From Clostridiales bacterium (GTDB taxonomy: Bacteria > Bacillota > Clostridia > Christensenellales > Pumilibacteraceae), in the NCBI GenBank assembly GCA_014799665.1, contig JAAVHP010000016.1:1-7536 (forward strand): a stretch of DNA of 7,536 nucleotides. The letters run 5' to 3'. Of this stretch, positions 1-5,783 are shown piece by piece. The notes beneath the pieces are model-generated. The model was not told the DNA's origin, made no database searches, and worked only from the letters and a program-made list of their open reading frames with translations. The number at the start of each line of letters is the position of its first letter. The stretch's first letter is position 1. A program made the position numbers and the translations under genes.

Positions 1-775
1 CACTCATCTCCTTTTCGACCACCAACAATACCCGAATACTGGAGGAATTTGGATAAAGAGCTTTCTCCGCTTCCATGACGGAACGATATTTTACGCACTG
101 GAAGATTCCTCTCAGTATATCATTCTCATCAGAAATTCGAGATTTGACTTCAACAGCCCAATTTTCCGTTTCAGTTTTAATGAATACATCAAGTCTATCT
201 CCAGAAAGAAGAGTATATTCTGTATAGGTTTCAATAACAGACGCAATTGATAATACCTCAGGATTATCTGAAATATACTCTCTTATTCGCTTATGGTATT
301 CACCCTCACCACCAAATCCCTTATTACTTATATCTTTTCTTAATGACTTGATTTTTGTAATGGGCATACTGGTCGGAAGAGTCAGACCAAGTTTTTCAAG
401 TACCCAAGAATAATCATAGGCGTGCGCTTCCTCGTTTTTCCCTTTCGCTAAAGTTTCCTTATCTTCTTTTGTCAAGAAAGAATAGTTTGAATCAACATAA
501 TCGAAACCATTTGATGGTAGTCCCGAATTAGCATTAGAGATTAAAGCATTAAGAGTAGGTATCTCCCTACCGGTTTCATCAGATAACTGACGAAAAATAT
601 TATCTATCAGGCCTAATTGATGTCCTAATCGTGGAGATTTGGCTTCAACTACCTCTGCCAACTGTGAATAAGTATGTCCTTCCGTCCAAGAATATTTTGC
701 CCATAAGACCATTATGGGAATCATTCTCTTAATAAGTTCATCTGATCGACTGCCATCATTATATCTATATGCCAT
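1..775 (-). CDS. PD-(D/E)XK nuclease-like protein, 3' end beyond window
   Basis: The frame is open from the ATG at 773-775 to the left edge (258 codons, no stop), so the C-terminus is missing. The fold call rests on residues 193-230: an Asp in the strand GDRLDVF (D196), then AVEVKS with E209 and K211, then QCVKY (Q226, Y230). This matches the D...ExK core and the following QxxxY helix of PD-(D/E)XK nucleases. Residues about 25-93 (TYSQLAEVVE, then IPTLNALIS, then GLPSNGFDYV) resemble a winged-helix-like module I associate with the N-termini of restriction-type endonucleases, but that is from memory. The likely role is DNA cleavage in defence or repair; the substrate is unknown. It lies about 215 bp downstream of the AlbA_2 gene on the same strand. 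No good promoter was seen before it; TAAATTTA at 783-790 is only a partial match. I am confident of the gene and moderately confident of the nuclease fold. Confidence 0.8.
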   Translation of the reverse strand, partial: MAYRYNDGSRSDELIKRMIPIMVLWAKYSWTEGHTYSQLAEVVEAKSPRLGHQLGLIDNIFRQLSDETGREIPTLNALISNANSGLPSNGFDYVDSNYSFLTKEDKETLAKGKNEEAHAYDYSWVLEKLGLTLPTSMPITKIKSLRKDISNKGFGGEGEYHKRIREYISDNPEVLSIASVIETYTEYTLLSGDRLDVFIKTETENWAVEVKSRISDENDILRGIFQCVKYRSVMEAEKALYPNSSSIRVLLVVEKEMS

Positions 776-959
776 AATTCTATAAATTTAGATTTAGTTA
801 ATCGTTTGCGTCAGTATCTTCAATCTTCGCGTTCCCATGATAGCTATGTCTAAAAAAGAGTCGACAAAAATCAAACACTGAACCGTTTCCAATATCTTCT
901 TCCTTCTCAGATAGCTTACGTTATCTCAATTTCCAATTCTATAATGGCTGGTTTGTTGC

Positions 960-979
960 GTTCTATACATTTATAGAAC
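960..979 (-). terminator. Short stem-loop after the AlbA_2 gene
   Basis: A perfect 8-bp inverted repeat (GTTCTATA / TATAGAAC) with a 4-base loop begins 11 bases after the stop codon of the AlbA_2 gene. The position suits a terminator or 3'-end stabiliser. The stem is AT-rich and no T-run follows on the minus strand, so the call is weak. Confidence 0.3.
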
Positions 980-990
980 CCTATACTATT

Positions 991-2499
991 TTAGCCTATA
1001 AAAGTTATCTTCCATCTACCGTTTTTGTTAGAGCCTATCTTTTCCGTAAGAACCTTGTCCTGCATGAGGCGACGTTGATAACGTATTGACTCTGATTTCA
1101 TTCCAAGTGCATTGGCGATTTCCTCTATTGAAGATTCAGGGAATGAGACCATCTGTTTCAGGATTGAACGTTGTATAACAGATAAATCCATATGTGAATT
1201 TATCTGTGAAATTATCTGTGAAACAGTGATATTATTCACATCTATTCTGCTGTTATGCCTAATGTTATCATTATTATTCTGTGAATATATCTGTGTTTTT
1301 ATCTGTGATTTCACAGATAAAGGCAGTGTCAGCCACACCTCTTTGACTTCAGTTTCTTCATGGATTTCCGGGCTATTGAACCCAAGGATATCCCAAGCCT
1401 TGATTATCTTCATAAAGCCAGACCCGATATTATCACCGAATCCTATCATTCGCAGCATCTTTTGAATTGTACTATTGCGAGCTTGTGTATAGTCGCCATT
1501 GTAGATACGCTCCGGTGAGATTCGGAGTGTACCCGGATTACGCAGGATTATTCTATCGGTGCGACGGTCAATGCGTAGTACACCTCCGAGCAGATAGTCG
1601 CAATATGTGATACAATTAATCATAGCTTCTCGGACAGCCTCATGGAGCGGACCACCATCACGTCTAACGGTTCCTTCAAGTTTTCCTTCAGATGGCAGTG
1701 TGAAAAGCAGTTTGCGCAAAGCGAGAACAAGAAAATTATAAAGGTTATGTTCCCAACGACCATCATCGGTGAGACGGTCATTCCATTTCTTGCTGTTGCC
1801 TGGCTCTATGTCAATCAGGTCAAGATAATCAAGCCTGAAATTTGGGAAGTTCCTACGGATATGAAGCCCTTTACCAAACATTAAAAGTCCCGCCATAGTA
1901 ATTCCCTCAATACCTTTCTGTCTGTTTATATCATAGCCACCCATTTGAATCAGAAAGTCCCTGTCATTGAGCTCTTCGTAGGCATGTCCTGGATTAAGAA
2001 TATTGAATGACCGACGATATTTTTCAAGCGTATCAGCATCAATATCCTCCATACCATAATGTTCTATAATCTGTGAATCAGTATTATCTGAACTATCGCG
2101 AAGCAAGAGCGCGAGTTCCTCTTTTGTCACCTGTCGGTCTCCTTCATACACTCTTTTATAGGTGCCTTGCTCCAACTTCTGGTTGATGTATATTGGTTTT
2201 TGACGATAGTCTGCCTCGGGTACGTTTATGTAAATAACATCCTTCCCATCAACATCTACAATTCTGACATCGCTGTCTACGAGCACACTTCTGTTAACCT
2301 TCTGAGAATTATGTAACTGATTGAAGAAATCAGTGACAACTTTGTATGAATCCAACACACCGGTAACCTCAAATCTTTCAGCAAGAGGCTTCTCCTTGTC
2401 TTCGTAAACACCTAACAAGATAACACCGCCACGAGTATTCGCGAAGGCAGAGTAAGTTTCCCACACCGAATCAGGAACAGATTGTTTACATTTCTTCAT
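991..2499 (-). CDS. AlbA_2 (Schlafen-type) / GHKL-ATPase-like transcriptional regulator
   Basis: From the internal ATG the product has 502 residues. Residues 1-131 form an AlbA_2 domain, with the signature WETYSAFANTRGGVILLGV at 13-31. Residues about 286-370 match the HATPase_c_4 module of this family: HEAVREAMINC, a DY pair at 301-302, NPGTLRI at 321-327, RN at 341-342 and GSGFMKI at 359-365. The usual His before the DY appears to be replaced (YCDY). A Ser/Gln/Asn-rich linker (about 395-437) repeats SQI and TQI motifs. A winged-helix domain (about 439-500) closes the protein. Members are generally annotated as ATP-binding, DNA-binding transcriptional regulators. The first AlbA_2 strand, LIKCGEHSTLEMK, is encoded upstream of this ATG, so this start gives a clipped domain. 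The natural start at 2562 is separated from the rest by a TAG. The XRE gene lies immediately upstream, and coupling to it is likely. Confidence 0.85.
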   Translation of the reverse strand: MKKCKQSVPDSVWETYSAFANTRGGVILLGVYEDKEKPLAERFEVTGVLDSYKVVTDFFNQLHNSQKVNRSVLVDSDVRIVDVDGKDVIYINVPEADYRQKPIYINQKLEQGTYKRVYEGDRQVTKEELALLLRDSSDNTDSQIIEHYGMEDIDADTLEKYRRSFNILNPGHAYEELNDRDFLIQMGGYDINRQKGIEGITMAGLLMFGKGLHIRRNFPNFRLDYLDLIDIEPGNSKKWNDRLTDDGRWEHNLYNFLVLALRKLLFTLPSEGKLEGTVRRDGGPLHEAVREAMINCITYCDYLLGGVLRIDRRTDRIILRNPGTLRISPERIYNGDYTQARNSTIQKMLRMIGFGDNIGSGFMKIIKAWDILGFNSPEIHEETEVKEVWLTLPLSVKSQIKTQIYSQNNNDNIRHNSRIDVNNITVSQIISQINSHMDLSVIQRSILKQMVSFPESSIEEIANALGMKSESIRYQRRLMQDKVLTEKIGSNKNGRWKITFIG

Positions 2500-2562
2500 T
2501 TCAAGCGTGGAGTGTTCTCCACACTTGATTAGTTTCTTTATCTATTCAGCGGTAATTGTCAT
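2500..2562 (-). other. Displaced 5' end of the AlbA_2 gene with in-frame TAG
   Basis: In the AlbA_2 frame, an ATG at 2560-2562 overlaps the TGA of the XRE gene as ATGA, the classic coupling arrangement. It reads MTITAE, then TAG at 2542-2544, then IKKLIKCGEHSTLE straight into the ATG at 2497-2499. The residues after the TAG fit the start of AlbA_2 domains, where LIKxGE..xLExK is typical, so they were coding until recently. A single C-to-T change (CAG, Gln, to TAG) would explain the stop. The intact gene would have 523 codons. Alternatives are a sequencing error, amber suppression, or reinitiation at 2499. Confidence 0.8.
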
Positions 2563-2828
2563 GATTGATAATTTGATGTATTGGGATATCCTTTAATTTT
2601 TATATACATTACCTCGGGGGTTGAGACCCTGGTGGAATTGATAAGTTCTTTGATGTCTATTTCAAGGAGATTAGCGATGTCCCTTAGCGTCTCCAGCGAC
2701 GGCTGAGTATTGTTGGTACACCACTTGGACACGGTAGCCGGATCCTTTTCTAAATGGTCGACAAGCCATTTATTAGTCTTCTTATGCTCTGCGAGAACTA
2801 TTTTGAGTCTGTTCAAATCTTCTTTCAT
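2559..2828 (-). CDS. Small XRE-family helix-turn-helix regulator
   Basis: The product is an 89-residue DNA-binding protein. Residues 5-65 form one HTH_3/XRE domain: a first helix (LNRLKIVLAEH), then TNKWLVDHLEKDPATVSKWC containing the helix-turn-helix, then QPSLETLRDIANLLEIDIKELI. Compact regulators with TVSKWCTN and QPSLETL motifs are common in Bacteroidota and often sit beside restriction or other accessory genes. Residues 67-89 are an extra tail that I do not recognise. I chose the ATG at 2828 because it starts the conserved domain; the ATG at 2834 (MTM...) is also possible. A longer start at 2879 would place the likely -7 element inside the gene, so I reject it. The stop overlaps the original AlbA_2 start (ATGA), suggesting one mRNA and coupled translation. 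An inverted repeat upstream may be its operator. Confidence 0.85.
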   Translation of the reverse strand: MKEDLNRLKIVLAEHKKTNKWLVDHLEKDPATVSKWCTNNTQPSLETLRDIANLLEIDIKELINSTRVSTPEVMYIKIKGYPNTSNYQS

Positions 2829-2851
2829 AGTCATCCATATTGAATATAACG

Positions 2852-2859
2852 CAAATTTA
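2852..2859 (-). promoter_or_regulatory. Candidate -7 element for the XRE/AlbA_2 operon
   Basis: The minus strand reads TAAATTTG, a full match to the Bacteroidota -7 consensus TAnnTTTG, about 23 bases before the ATG at 2828. No good TTTG lies 20 bases further upstream, so the -33 half is weak and a regulated promoter is plausible. Confidence 0.45.
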
Positions 2860-2890
2860 ATAATTATTTCGCAAAACATACCATTTTAGA

Positions 2891-2915
2891 ACACAATTCA
2901 CTCAAAGAATTGTGT
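2891..2915. promoter_or_regulatory. 9-bp perfect inverted repeat, possible XRE operator
   Basis: ACACAATTC at 2891-2899 and GAATTGTGT at 2907-2915 are perfect inverted arms around a 7-base spacer. The repeat lies just upstream of the promoter region of the XRE/AlbA_2 pair, where an autoregulator would bind. It could instead be a weak AT-rich hairpin ending transcription from the right. Confidence 0.4.
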
Positions 2916-3042
2916 GTCTATGTTTTATATTTCAGAAAATAGAGTGAGCAGAACTGGTTGCTGACACAACTTTAACACATGTTTGTATAGAAATCCGACA
3001 CTCGGTTTCTCCAATAACACCAGATACTAACACCACATACCT

Positions 3043-3087
3043 GAAAGCCAATGAAGTTGAGACTACCTCTCCCCTTCATTGGCTTTC
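3043..3087 (-). terminator. 14-bp stem-loop downstream of the TfoX-like gene
   Basis: GAAAGCCAATGAAG at 3043-3056 and CTTCATTGGCTTTC at 3074-3087 are perfectly complementary around a 17-base loop. This is the strongest hairpin in the 2916-3198 spacer and lies about 110 bases after the TfoX-like stop codon. No clear T-run follows on either strand, so it may be a factor-dependent or processing structure. Apart from this hairpin and the possible short ORF at 3098-3202, nothing else was seen in the spacer. Confidence 0.4.
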
Positions 3088-3097
3088 GCGTTATTTA

Positions 3098-3202
3098 CTA
3101 TTCTTGATTATCTACCTGAAAACTATAACAGAGAAAGTCCTGACTGCCGTAGTTCATGGGTTGTAGCCCTCCAAGGATTATAGCAGCTTGATTATATCTC
3201 AC
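3098..3202 (-). CDS. Possible 34-residue small ORF overlapping the TfoX-like stop
   Basis: A GTG at 3200-3202 overlaps the TGA of the TfoX-like gene (GTGA) and opens 34 codons that end in TAG just before the 3043-3087 stem-loop. The translation (VRYNQAAIILGGLQP, then MNYGSQDFLCYSF) has balanced composition. An internal ATG at the MNYG site would give 19 residues. No family is recognised. The overlap and the hairpin favour a coupled small gene, but chance is a serious alternative at this length. Confidence 0.25.
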   Translation of the reverse strand: MRYNQAAIILGGLQPMNYGSQDFLCYSFQVDNQE

Positions 3203-3510
3203 TTCCTCTTTTTGGGAAAAGGGAGATTATCCCAGAGGACTGGAATGACTTTTCTTAATAGACTTGGGTTGGAAGTATCAAGAATATACGCTTCCTTGGC
3301 TCCCTCATATGGATGACCGGTCTCAGCATCCTGCATCAACTCCTCCAGACAAGGCAGTTTCTTGATAAATGCCATATTATCACAGGCAGTTATAATACAC
3401 TTCTCATTCAGATAGATAACATAATCTCCCATCATCTTACGATAACGTACATCTCCAAGAGAGGAAAGTAAGCCGCAAAGACACTCAATATAATCTATAT
3501 TACAAGCCAT
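3199..3510 (-). CDS. TfoX N-terminal domain-like protein
   Basis: The product is a 103-residue protein. Residues about 10-95 match the TfoX_N domain: a first helix, then VRYRKMMGDYVIYLNEK (family pattern R-K-M-F-G-x-Y-x-I-Y-x-x-x-K), then ACDNMAFIK, and a C-terminal part with EAYILD and LPFPKKRK. The family is named after the proteobacterial competence regulator TfoX/Sxy, but stand-alone N-terminal-domain proteins are widespread and their function is mostly unknown, so a competence role should not be assumed. The ATG at 3510 is the only sensible start, since the domain begins soon after it. No signal peptide or membrane segment is seen. A REP/MITE-like element lies 60 bp upstream, between this gene and the ORF6N gene, so the two are probably not tightly coupled. 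Confidence 0.8.
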   Translation of the reverse strand: MACNIDYIECLCGLLSSLGDVRYRKMMGDYVIYLNEKCIITACDNMAFIKKLPCLEELMQDAETGHPYEGAKEAYILDTSNPSLLRKVIPVLWDNLPFPKKRK

Positions 3511-3569
3511 TAGTCCTAATTATTAAGTTTGTTCAACGAGTCAAGTTTGAGCATCCGGAAGCCGACACG

Positions 3570-3689
3570 GTAGGGACGCGATTCTTCGCGTCCGATCCGG
3601 CACATCCGTCCGATCCGGCTTATCGACAAACAAATTCTCTGTGTTGGAATTACCTTTGTCATTGGGGACGTGAAGAATCGCGTCCCTAC
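3570..3689. repeat. REP/MITE-like element with 24-bp terminal inverted repeats (complete copy)
   Basis: The ends, 3570-3593 and 3666-3689, are inverted copies matching at 23 of 24 bases and enclose 72 bp. The left end folds on itself (GGACGCG, six bases, CGCGTCC), as REP sequences do. Similarity to another copy at 7426-7536 extends about 13 bp outside the left end (from 3557), and similarity to a partial copy at 7137-7192 extends 8 bp beyond the right end. No coding potential is present. It may act as a terminator or attenuator between the ORF6N and TfoX-like genes. Mobilisation by a transposase acting elsewhere (for example a RAYT) is inference. Confidence 0.8.
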
Positions 3690-3749
3690 ATTCAGCCGGC
3701 ACGGCGGCTACGCTCTTCTCCGATTTCGCAGATGTCCTCTACAGGTCTG

Positions 3750-4433
3750 TTACAATAAGTCTTTGATTTTATTTATATCGCTATCTGTGATATTTGCCAA
3801 CTCCAGTGCTTCCTTTTCTTGAAAGCCTTTTGAAAGTAATCTTTTTGCAAAGATAACTTTTTCTCGTAGAATAATATCGGCATTATCATTCTTTCGCTGT
3901 CGAGTTACTGAATGTTTTAATTTTCCAATGACAAAGTTGAATTCAAGAGTTGACTGAGTCTCGGTAGTTTCGAGGTCAGGCATAATTAAGTCGGCAAGAA
4001 TATCACCGATACGTTTCATTCCCGTTTGTTTATCTTGTAGAGACTCTGAATCGTGAACCTCTAAAAGACGATGTTTTAACTCTCTTACTTCAGCGAATGT
4101 ATTTACAATAGCGAGGGTGGTTTGTGTAGCGACCGGACTCTTTAATATGGTCGCCAACATATATAATCCTTTCTCTGTAAATGCCTTAATGGTCGCTGAA
4201 GAGTGTTTTATATTGAACTGGTCAAAAATTTTGACCAGTTCAGCTTTCTCTTCTTTTGAATATTCAAGTATAAACCCCTCCGGGAATTTCTCGGGGTTAT
4301 TTCTGACAGCTTGATTAACTTCTTTAGTCTGCACTCCGTATAAATGCGCCACTAAGAAATCCGGAATTACATTATGTCCTCTTAGTGGCATAATTACCTT
4401 TTTTACATCTTCAATTTTAATTATATCACTCAT
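3750..4433 (-). CDS. ORF6N domain protein (phage antirepressor-like)
   Basis: The product has 227 residues. Residues about 10-98 form an ORF6N domain: PLRGHNVIPDFLVAHLYGVQTKEVNQAV, shown here as its parts PLRGHNVIPDF (16-26), LVAHLYGV (27-34) and TKEVNQAV (36-43), then FPEGFILE (50-57) and FTEKGLYMLATILKS (85-99). ORF6N domains are predicted DNA-binding modules first defined in phage antirepressor-type proteins and also found in bacterial genomic islands. The middle is helical and charged, and the last 40 residues (FAKRLLSKGFQEKEALELA) look like a small helical domain. No phage structural genes are visible, so this is a stand-alone chromosomal copy or a prophage remnant. The ATG at 4433 fits the domain start. 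A strong promoter at 4587-4618 gives it a leader of about 145 nt. A REP/MITE-like element follows the gene. Confidence 0.85.
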   Translation of the reverse strand: MSDIIKIEDVKKVIMPLRGHNVIPDFLVAHLYGVQTKEVNQAVRNNPEKFPEGFILEYSKEEKAELVKIFDQFNIKHSSATIKAFTEKGLYMLATILKSPVATQTTLAIVNTFAEVRELKHRLLEVHDSESLQDKQTGMKRIGDILADLIMPDLETTETQSTLEFNFVIGKLKHSVTRQRKNDNADIILREKVIFAKRLLSKGFQEKEALELANITDSDINKIKDLL

Positions 4434-4586
4434 GGGTTATCGGATTATCAGGAAACATATTAACTCAAAATCATCGATTATACATGATGTCTTTATTTTT
4501 GTATCCTTACTTGTATATTGAGATATGTAGTACGCTCTTTTATCATTCTATTGAAATTTCTATTCTATGGAACACTTTTTTCAACG
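4434..4586 (-). promoter_or_regulatory. Long 5' leader of the ORF6N gene
   Basis: Between the promoter at 4587-4618 and the ATG at 4433 lies an AT-rich leader of about 145 nt. It contains a short inverted repeat (ATCAT / ATGAT, around 4472-4491) and no convincing small gene. No known riboswitch is recognised. Leaders this long can carry control of translation, but the sequence shows nothing decisive. Confidence 0.35.
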
Positions 4587-4618
4587 CAAAATTACTATTT
4601 TATTCCGTATTGTGCAAA
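4587..4618 (-). promoter_or_regulatory. Bacteroidota-type promoter for the ORF6N gene
   Basis: On the minus strand TTTG (4615-4618) is followed after exactly 20 bases by TAATTTTG (4587-4594). These match the -33 (TTTG) and -7 (TAnnTTTG) elements of the major Bacteroidota sigma factor, with typical spacing. Transcription would start near 4580 and run into the ORF6N gene. This is the best promoter in the window. Confidence 0.7.
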
Positions 4619-4757
4619 TTATCAAGGCTATCCCCCTCTATATCACTATCTATAAATTCTGATTCAAGGTCTATACCGAAAGTGTCCTTCAATATCAGAT
4701 AAATGAATCGCAAATCTCTTGAACTTGTCCTCAGATGGTTTTGATGACCCTTGCAGG
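4600..4757 (-). other. Open frame with coding-like composition, possible decayed gene
   Basis: An open minus-strand frame ends in TAA at 4600-4602 and reads RFIYLILKDTFGIDLESEF, then IEGDSLDNLHNTE. It has no ATG start and partly overlaps the acetyltransferase relic in another frame. The order helix, FGIDL, acidic stretch and DSLD vaguely recalls an acyl carrier protein up to the Ser attachment site, but this is too short to claim. The composition looks more like former coding DNA than chance. The opposite strand is also open at 4484-4702, which I regard as a shadow. Confidence 0.2.
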
Positions 4758-4889
4758 GAGACCGTCGACCACGGTGAGCGGCGGACCATCCGTGTTGACC
4801 ACCGCACCTGCCGCTATGACAGCCCCTTCACCGATGGTAACCCCCTGAAGGATGAATAGCGAATCCTGCACCGGCCGAATAACATGCGT
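4731..4889 (-). pseudogene. C-terminal relic of a hexapeptide-repeat acetyltransferase
   Basis: The minus strand encodes LFILQGVTIGEGAVIAAGAV, then VNTDGPPLTVVDGLPARVIKTI and a TGA at 4731-4733. This is the typical C-terminal end of left-handed beta-helix acyltransferases (maltose or galactoside O-acetyltransferase type), where GVTIGxGAVIAAGAVV is followed by a loop and the PARVIK end. A stop at 4890-4892 and the lack of any start leave about 50 residues of a protein that normally has about 180-220. The GC-richer composition contrasts with the AT-rich spacer around it. The trimeric enzyme active site would be missing, so this is a non-functional remnant, showing that a gene was lost here beside the lactonase-like gene. 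Confidence 0.7.
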
Positions 4890-4902
4890 TTAATTCGACC
4901 GG
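4871..4902 (-). terminator. GC-rich stem-loop after the lactonase-like gene
   Basis: CCGGCCGAAT (4871-4880) pairs with ATTCGACCGG (4893-4902) at 9 of 10 positions. An inner AAC/GTT stem around ATGC extends it, with a two-base bulge. It begins 12 bases after the lactonase-like stop codon, so it is a candidate 3' terminator, although no T-run follows. Confidence 0.4.
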
Positions 4903-4913
4903 CTACTTAGGAA

Positions 4914-5783
4914 TTATAACTCTATTTCTACAGTATGCGGTTTTACATTTGGATCATGAGTAGCAAGAGATTCGATACATTTGTCACTCATACTCATTTC
5001 CCGAATCCATTCCAGCGATTTCATCTGATCCACACGATTCGCCGCGATTCCGGAGGGTATCATTTCTTCCCAGTTCTTGGCACTGTAGGCACCGTCAGCA
5101 TCAAGAAGCACAAATCTGCCATCCTTACCAGTGATCTTGACTGCCGATAAACCGGCACAGTGACCTGGAATATTAATAAGCTGAACAGTTCCATCTTCAA
5201 AGAGATCAAAACTGCGTCGAAATGGACCCTCCTTTCCATTATAGGCAAATAGTGTCACCGGCACATCTTCCCACCATCTCTTTTTATAACGCACTATATT
5301 GTCGAAATGAGTCGGCAGCACGCTATTGGCATATTTCATCTCCTCTTCAGAAACCAATATTCGTTTGGCATCCGCAACTTGATGAAGACCGCAAGCGTGG
5401 TCGCAATCAAGATGCGTAAGTAGCACATAATCCAAATCCGCTGTCCTTACCCCCATCGCTTTCAACTGCTCATCAACCGTCTGACCTTCAGGAGTAAAAC
5501 CCTGGTTAATTCTATACAGAAAATAACCGAGTTCACGAATCTGCGCTCGTTTATCCTCTACACCGTCAGGACTCATCCGACGGCTCCATGCTGTATCTAC
5601 AAGAATTTTTCCTTTGGGATGTTCGATATAATAGCATGAGACCGGCAGCCATTCCCAATCTTTTTCAGGCACAAACAGTCCGGCTACTCTTGCCATCGAC
5701 ACATGGTCATTGTTGAATGGCAACCAGCGAGTCGTTCTTACCATTCCGCAATGGAGCATATGAATTCTAATTTTATCGCTCAT
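4914..5783 (-). CDS. Metallo-beta-lactamase fold protein, N-acyl homoserine lactonase-like
   Basis: The product is a 289-residue dinuclear metal hydrolase with the full set of expected ligands: HLDCDH at 124-129 (H124, D126, D128, H129), IPGH with H208, LLDADG with D228, and ATHDPN with H276. The N-terminal part (IRIHMLHCGMV, then SCYYIEHPKGKILVDTAW at 49-66) is the usual first half of the fold and resembles the AHL-lactonase (AiiA/AttM) branch, whose members open lactone rings. The length is slightly above AiiA (about 250). No signal peptide is seen, so it is probably cytoplasmic. AHL signalling is not typical of Bacteroidota, so the substrate may be another lactone or ester. The ATG at 5783 and the first four codons lie inside the 167-bp direct repeat. 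An acetyltransferase relic lies just downstream. Confidence 0.88.
   Translation of the reverse strand: MSDKIRIHMLHCGMVRTTRWLPFNNDHVSMARVAGLFVPEKDWEWLPVSCYYIEHPKGKILVDTAWSRRMSPDGVEDKRAQIRELGYFLYRINQGFTPEGQTVDEQLKAMGVRTADLDYVLLTHLDCDHACGLHQVADAKRILVSEEEMKYANSVLPTHFDNIVRYKKRWWEDVPVTLFAYNGKEGPFRRSFDLFEDGTVQLINIPGHCAGLSAVKITGKDGRFVLLDADGAYSAKNWEEMIPSGIAANRVDQMKSLEWIREMSMSDKCIESLATHDPNVKPHTVEIEL

Noticed and set aside
911..993. In-frame continuation after the AlbA_2 stop (reads IERNKPAIIELEIEIT)
   Set aside because: The TAA at 991-993 follows a complete winged-helix domain and the short extension has no start codon; probably chance.
1112..1465. Plus-strand open frame of 117 codons
   Set aside because: It is antisense to the AlbA_2 gene; its Cys/Ile-rich sequence comes from the repeated TCTGTGA units.
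1642..1884. Plus-strand open frame of 80 codons
   Set aside because: It lies wholly antisense within the AlbA_2 gene and shows no domain.
2829..2879. Longer start (MFCEIII...) for the XRE gene
   Set aside because: The extension is not part of the HTH domain and would include the TAAATTTG promoter element.
3651..3658. TACCTTTG on the plus strand within the REP/MITE-like element, a possible -7 element
   Set aside because: No TTTG lies 20 bases upstream and no plus-strand gene follows.
4484..4702. Plus-strand open frame of 72 codons in the spacer before the ORF6N gene
   Set aside because: Its Leu/Ser/Ile-rich sequence has no motif, and it is antisense to the ORF6N promoter and to a more protein-like minus-strand frame.
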